The translations under genes and the position numbers were made by a program. From the NCBI GenBank assembly GCA_016788685.1, contig JAEUSS010000350.1, positions 1 through 11,354 of the forward strand: a stretch of 11,354 nucleotides of DNA, written 5' to 3'. Positions 7,757 to 11,354 of the stretch are shown here, piece after piece (the first letter of the stretch is position 1; every line of letters begins with the position of its first letter). The DNA is from Prolixibacteraceae bacterium (GTDB taxonomy: Bacteria; Bacteroidota; Bacteroidia; Bacteroidales; Prolixibacteraceae). The notes beneath the pieces are model-generated. The model saw nothing but the letters and a program-made list of their open reading frames with translations, searched no databases and was not told the DNA's origin.

Positions 7757-8269
7757 CTATTTTTTAAATTTCATAAGGACAATGTTCAGAATGGCCAGCA
7801 GTAAAATGCCGGGAATTGCCACTGCGGTGCTGTTTAACCACAGCGAAACGGGTTCGGCATTGCTGATAACCGACAAACCGAGCATGGTGATCAGCGAGGC
7901 CAGCAGGAATGACAGCGGAGCAGCCAGATATTGAATGCCTTTCAGGTTTTTCAGCCAGCTCAGGAGCAACACGAATGCAACCACTTCGAATCCGAGGGTG
8001 ATCACCATCTCAGGAGCCGGACGGCCCATCAGCAAATAATTAAGCAGGGGTGCAAATATCCCCGCAAAAATGGCAACGTGCTTTTTGTAAATAAATGTTG
8101 CAAGCATCGGTGCAATAAAAATCGGCAACAATACAGCTCCCGAAAGGTTTCCGTTGATGTTGGGCAACAGATGTACCAATACCGGCAGAGCCATAGTGGC
8201 TGCAAGGATTACCACTGTTTGTGCAACTTGATATTTGGCTGAAAGCTGAAGAATGGCAGAATTTTTCAT
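7757..8269 (-). CDS. Six-helix membrane protein resembling ECF-transporter S components
   Basis: 170 residues, almost wholly hydrophobic, with about six membrane helices (near 14-34, 42-60, 63-81, 86-107, 112-134 and 144-165). The pattern LLPIFIAPMLATFIY, AGIFAPLLNYLLMGRPAP, then a glutamate in GFEVVAF resembles substrate-binding S components of energy-coupling-factor vitamin/nucleobase importers, which also have six helices; this is pattern recognition, not a search result. No EcfT or EcfA gene is in the window, so it would borrow a distant module, act alone, or be something else. The ATG at 8269 was chosen over an in-frame ATG at 8425: a consensus promoter lies just upstream of 8269, within the longer frame, and the 52 extra residues look non-coding. 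The phosphoribosyltransferase gene follows 3 bases later. Confidence 0.8.
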   Translation of the reverse strand: MKNSAILQLSAKYQVAQTVVILAATMALPVLVHLLPNINGNLSGAVLLPIFIAPMLATFIYKKHVAIFAGIFAPLLNYLLMGRPAPEMVITLGFEVVAFVLLLSWLKNLKGIQYLAAPLSFLLASLITMLGLSVISNAEPVSLWLNSTAVAIPGILLLAILNIVLMKFKK

Positions 8270-8294
8270 TTTCGTGAGTTTAAGCGGTGTCCGA

Positions 8295-8325
8295 CAAATA
8301 TACTTTTTAAATAATAAAAAGCAAA
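8295..8325 (-). promoter_or_regulatory. Consensus promoter for the membrane protein / phosphoribosyltransferase unit
   Basis: Read on the - strand, TTTG (8325 to 8322), 19 bases, then TATATTTG (8302 to 8295) is an exact match to the Bacteroidota housekeeping promoter. The start point would be near 8288, giving a leader of about 20 bases before the ATG at 8269. It fixes the start of the membrane protein and separates this unit from the COG1237 gene. Confidence 0.75.
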
Positions 8326-8421
8326 AGACGAAAAGGTCTGAATTGCAGGAGGGCTGAGCGCTTGAATATCCAATAACAGCGGATTCCAGGAGTTCTACAG
8401 CCGTTGCCTGGGTCGTTTCCC

Positions 8422-9207
8422 TCAACCGATTTCAATGATATTGCCTGATCTGACCGGCAGGAATCTGTAGCTTTTATAAAAGGCAGCCTGGGCCGCAAAG
8501 CCGGTGCAATGCGACGGGACAACCTGTTCGACACGCGCAGCCTTGAGCCAGTCGATGGTCGATTGGGTCACCCGATCGTCGTTCTGAAGGTGGAAGCCGC
8601 CAATTACCAGATGTACTTTTTCAATTCCGGTTACCTTCATGGCGTGCGCGGTCAGGTTGCAAATGCCGGAATGGGCGCAGCCCGAAACCACAACTAAACC
8701 TTTGCCGGTGATGATTGCCAGGCCGGAGTCGTCCGGAACAAAGTCGTTGCTGCCGTCTTCTTTCCGGAAGGCGGTTTCCTGGCTTTCAAATTCGGTTAGC
8801 CGGGGTATTTCGCCCAGAAAATATATTTGTTCCGAGAGTTTTACCGGGGAGCGGCTGGCTTGTACCTCAAAGCGCGAACGGATTTCATTTTCGCTCCATT
8901 TCATTCCCAGCTCGGTATGGTTGGAGTGGCGGTACCTTTTCAGAAATACATCCGGGTGACAAATCAGTTTCCGGCCTTGAAAAAGCATCAGTCCGCCGGT
9001 GTGGTCGTCGTGTCCGTGGCTGAGTACAATTGTTTCAATGTCCTGAAGGTCGACATTCAGGATGGCGGCGTTGTAACCGATCAGGTCAGTCGATCCGGTG
9101 TCGAACAAAACCTTTCGGTCGGCTTCAATCAGAAACGAAAGGCCATGTTCGGCGCGGCACCACCGCCCGGCAACATTATCATTCAAAACAGTCAGCTTCA
9201 TTTTCAT
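8422..9207 (-). CDS. Metallo-beta-lactamase-fold hydrolase, COG1237 type
   Basis: This is a metal-dependent hydrolase of the metallo-beta-lactamase fold. The metal-binding motif is H64-G-H-D-D-H69 in SHGHDDHTGG; further ligands or conserved histidines are H179 (GCAHSG), H206 (GGFHL) and H233 (SHCTG), the set typical of COG1237. Proteins of this group are often labelled dihydropterin-ribofuranosyl-aminobenzene phosphate synthase after an archaeal relative, but that reaction is not established for bacterial members, so the substrate should be treated as unknown. 261 residues, intact, no signal peptide, hence cytoplasmic. The chosen ATG at 9207 has an alternative two codons later (9201). Its start lies only 11 bases past the T tract of a strong hairpin, and no clear promoter was found between that hairpin and the gene. 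After the stop, 96 bases lead to the next promoter. Confidence 0.9.
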   Translation of the reverse strand: MKMKLTVLNDNVAGRWCRAEHGLSFLIEADRKVLFDTGSTDLIGYNAAILNVDLQDIETIVLSHGHDDHTGGLMLFQGRKLICHPDVFLKRYRHSNHTELGMKWSENEIRSRFEVQASRSPVKLSEQIYFLGEIPRLTEFESQETAFRKEDGSNDFVPDDSGLAIITGKGLVVVSGCAHSGICNLTAHAMKVTGIEKVHLVIGGFHLQNDDRVTQSTIDWLKAARVEQVVPSHCTGFAAQAAFYKSYRFLPVRSGNIIEIG

Positions 9208-9218
9208 ATCCGGTAATT

Positions 9219-9259
9219 AAAAAGAGGAAACCTGCGGCTCTATAGAATCGCAGGTTTCC
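9219..9259 (-). terminator. Terminator-like hairpin between the aldo/keto reductase and COG1237 genes
   Basis: On the - strand a perfect 11-bp stem (GGAAACCTGCG / CGCAGGTTTCC, 12-base loop) is followed by TCTTTTT. It lies 14 bases past the aldo/keto reductase stop and 11 bases before the next ATG. It is a good terminator for the kinase/reductase unit, but its place just before a start codon also fits an attenuator. Confidence 0.85.
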
Positions 9260-9273
9260 GGATGTCAGTTTTG

Positions 9274-10269
9274 CTAGAATTCCAGTTTCAGTTGGTCAAG
9301 TTCTGAGTTAATGAAACTGATCTCTCCGGAACTTAGTTTTATCTGGGCAGCCTTTGCATTTTCGATCGACTGAGCCGCGTTGCGGGCGCCAACCAGGGCG
9401 ATGGTAATGCCCGGCTGTTCAATGGTCCATCTGATAACGAGCTGACTTAAGGTTGCATCCTTGTCATTGGCCAATGGTTGAATCTTTTCGAGGAAAGCAT
9501 TGATCAGCTGAATATTTTTGTCTGAATAATGAGGTAAGCCGGCGCGGGTGTCCCCGTCGGCAAACGGATGTCCCGGTTTGATCTTTCCGGAGAGCAATCC
9601 ACGCTGTAAGGGGCTGTATGCAAGTACGGATTTGTTGTTATCGATCAGGTAAGGGACCAGTTCCTGCTCAATGCCGCGGTTAACCATGCTGTATGGAACC
9701 TGGTCAGAAACAAGATTGATGTATTTGGCGGCTTCTTTCATCAGCGTCAGATCGTAATTGCAAACTCCGGCATAGCGAACTTTGCCATCTTTGATTAATT
9801 GTGCTACGGCTTCCATCGTTTCCTGAACCGGAGTTGTGGGGTCGGGCCAGTGAATCTGGTATAGGTCGATGTAGTCTGTTCCGAGTCGTTTCAGGCTGGC
9901 TTCGCATTCTTTAATAATTCCGTCTTTTCCTGAATAGCGGTAAATGTCAATGGGTTTGCCTTGATTGTCCTGGCTGTGAAAGAAAAACTGGCCTTTGGTC
10001 CCGGTCCAGCTCAGGCCAAATTTGGTCAGAATCTGAACCTTGTCACGGGGAATGTCTTTGATGGCTTCACCCACAATTTCCTCGCTCAACCCTTGTCCGT
10101 ATGCCGGAGCCGTATCGATTGAACTGACTCCGTAGTCGAATCCGGCCCGGATTGCTTTTACAGCTTCCGAACGTTCGGTTCCTCCCCACATCCAGCCACC
10201 TGCAGCCCAGGCGCCAAAGGTAACAACAGATACATCGAGGTCTGAGTGTCCTAATTTACGGTATTCCAT
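9274..10269 (-). CDS. Aldo/keto reductase
   Basis: This is a soluble NAD(P)H-dependent reductase of aldehydes or ketones, or an oxidase of the matching alcohols, with a TIM-barrel fold. The catalytic tetrad is present: D52 and Y57 in IDTAPAYG, K83 in LTKFG, H140 in LYQIHWPD. Other family segments are SLKRLGTDYIDLYQIH (125-140), GKVRYAGVCNY (162-172) and AYSPLQRGLLSGK (217-229), and a late cofactor-binding stretch IALVGARNAAQSIENAKAA. The overall layout resembles AKR11-type enzymes such as Bacillus IolS. 331 residues is normal and the gene looks intact. It starts 11 bases after the histidine kinase stop, so it is probably read from the same transcript; the hairpin at 9219-9259 ends the unit. 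The physiological substrate is unknown. Confidence 0.94.
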   Translation of the reverse strand: MEYRKLGHSDLDVSVVTFGAWAAGGWMWGGTERSEAVKAIRAGFDYGVSSIDTAPAYGQGLSEEIVGEAIKDIPRDKVQILTKFGLSWTGTKGQFFFHSQDNQGKPIDIYRYSGKDGIIKECEASLKRLGTDYIDLYQIHWPDPTTPVQETMEAVAQLIKDGKVRYAGVCNYDLTLMKEAAKYINLVSDQVPYSMVNRGIEQELVPYLIDNNKSVLAYSPLQRGLLSGKIKPGHPFADGDTRAGLPHYSDKNIQLINAFLEKIQPLANDKDATLSQLVIRWTIEQPGITIALVGARNAAQSIENAKAAQIKLSSGEISFINSELDQLKLEF

Positions 10270-10280
10270 AATTGATCTAT

Positions 10281-11354
10281 TTAAAGTTTCTTATCATTCT
10301 TTACCAATGGGATCTCAATGTTAAACGTCGTGCCTTGGTTGAGTCGGGTAGTGTACCAGATCTTTCCGCCGAAATTGTCTACAATGTTTTTCACAATCGA
10401 CAAACCCAGTCCCATGCCGCTGGTTTTGGTGGTAAAATTTGGTTGAAACAGGTTGTCCTGTGCCTCTTCGCTGATTCCGGTACCATTGTCGCTGATGGTG
10501 ATCAGGGCTGCCGATTCATCCTTCTGAACCGTAATCCGGATTTCTCCTTTTCGTTTGGGCGGAATAGCCTGAATCCCGTTTTTAATCAGGTTCAGTAAAG
10601 CTCTTGAGAATTGTTCCTTGTCGGCAAAAACCTTCACTTCGTTGAGGTTGTTCATTTCAAGCGTAAAATGAAGGTTGGGGTTTGGTTCGAACAAGGCACA
10701 CACATTCCGGAGAGCTTCAACCAGGTTGAAGGCTTCATTTTTGGCCTTCGGTATTTGTGCAAAGTTTGAGAATTCTGTAGCAATTCCCGATAGTGTATCG
10801 ATTTGTTCGATGAGGTTTTGGGTAACCCGGTCGAAGAAATCATTGTAATGTTCTTTTCCTTCGGCTTTGGCCCGCTGCAGATACTGAATGTTCAGCTTCA
10901 TCGGGGTGAGCGGGTTTTTAATTTCATGGGCCACTTGTTTGGCCATCTCTCGCCAGGCTGATTCCCGTTCCGACCGGGCAAGCAATTCGGCACTTTCGGC
11001 CAGCTCGTCCACTTTGTGGTTGTATTCGCGGACCAATGCCCCGATTTCATCTTCTGCCTGATAGTTAATTTGTTCGCTCTTTTTACCCAGTTGGATGCCG
11101 CGCAGCTTTTCGCGAATCAGGCTGAGCGGTTGTGTGATTCTGTTTGACAGTACGATCGCCACAATTACGCTGGCCAGGAAAAGTACCAGGTACAGGTTGA
11201 TGAAGGCCACGACAAACGTCGAGATGCTTTGTTTTAACTCGTCTTCGCGGGTAAAATACGGAAGATTGAGGTATCCCAGGTAATCGCCGCTGTTATTGAT
11301 GATTGGTTCATAAGCGGAGAGGTAGGATAGCTTCCCGATTTTCTCGGGTTGAAA
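10281..11354 (-). CDS. NtrY-like sensor histidine kinase, N-terminal part cut by window
   Basis: This is a membrane-bound two-component sensor kinase; its gene runs off the right edge. The frame is open to 11354, so the GTG at 11210 is not the start: the 48 residues before it (with SAYEPIIN and GYLNLPYF) look like the end of an extracytoplasmic sensor domain. Visible residues 47-69 form a membrane helix, followed by a HAMP domain (about 70-122). The H box has the phosphorylated His143 in QVAHEIKNPLTPMK; the ATPase domain shows the N box LLNLIKNGIQAIP (N259), G1 DNGTG (289-293) and G2 GMGLGLSIV (313-321). The H-box wording is that of NtrY-type kinases. 357 residues are visible and there is no receiver domain at the C-terminus, so a response regulator must be encoded elsewhere. 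The signal sensed is unknown. Confidence 0.94.
   Translation of the reverse strand, partial: FQPEKIGKLSYLSAYEPIINNSGDYLGYLNLPYFTREDELKQSISTFVVAFINLYLVLFLASVIVAIVLSNRITQPLSLIREKLRGIQLGKKSEQINYQAEDEIGALVREYNHKVDELAESAELLARSERESAWREMAKQVAHEIKNPLTPMKLNIQYLQRAKAEGKEHYNDFFDRVTQNLIEQIDTLSGIATEFSNFAQIPKAKNEAFNLVEALRNVCALFEPNPNLHFTLEMNNLNEVKVFADKEQFSRALLNLIKNGIQAIPPKRKGEIRITVQKDESAALITISDNGTGISEEAQDNLFQPNFTTKTSGMGLGLSIVKNIVDNFGGKIWYTTRLNQGTTFNIEIPLVKNDKKL

Noticed and set aside
8326..8421. Possible terminator after the COG1237 gene (AGAC / GTCT with T-rich sequence following)
   Set aside because: The stem is only 4 bp and overlaps the next promoter's -33 region; too weak to call.
8639..9216. Several overlapping + strand frames of 100-130 codons opposite the COG1237 gene
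   Set aside because: They are shadows of a gene with all its motif histidines on the - strand, and they overlap each other in different frames.
11208..11210. GTG at 11210 as the start of the histidine kinase
   Set aside because: The frame continues without a stop to 11354 with residues resembling a sensor domain, and the GTG falls inside the membrane helix.

Overview
The window looks like a chromosomal segment of a member of the Bacteroidota. It carries a SusC/SusD outer-membrane uptake pair, start codons preceded by A/T-rich leaders instead of Shine-Dalgarno sequences, and promoters of the Bacteroidota type (TTTG, about 19 bases, TAnnTTTG). No mobile element, CRISPR array, tRNA or rRNA was seen.

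Left part, + strand (2-6310). A SusC-type TonB-dependent transporter, truncated on its N-terminal side by the window edge, is followed 18 bases later by its SusD-type lipoprotein. A strong hairpin terminator closes this pair. A separate promoter, overlapped by an 18-bp near-perfect palindrome that could be an operator, then drives a Tat-exported Gfo/Idh/MocA-family oxidoreductase. Together these look like part of a glycan or glycoside utilisation locus: SusC/SusD bring the ligand through the outer membrane, and the oxidoreductase may act on a sugar in the periplasm. No glycoside hydrolase is visible. The STN domain at the start of SusC suggests control by an ECF sigma / FecR-type anti-sigma pair encoded upstream, outside the window.

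A convergent junction (6311-6462) holds a perfect 10-bp stem terminator and a second inverted repeat.

Right part, - strand (6463-11354), read from the right: an NtrY-like sensor histidine kinase (N-terminal part cut by the window edge), an aldo/keto reductase 11 bases downstream, a strong terminator hairpin lying just before a metallo-beta-lactamase-fold protein of the COG1237 type, then a two-gene unit with its own consensus promoter (six-helix membrane protein resembling ECF-transporter S components, and a small phosphoribosyltransferase), and finally an AIM24/TIGR00266-family protein with its own candidate promoter. The membrane protein and phosphoribosyltransferase are 3 bases apart and may form an import-and-trap module for a nucleobase; this is inference.

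Most genes belong to recognisable families. I found no clear evidence of a wholly undescribed system. The best leads are the membrane protein/phosphoribosyltransferase pair, the operator-like palindrome before the exported oxidoreductase, and the hairpin in the leader of the COG1237 gene.
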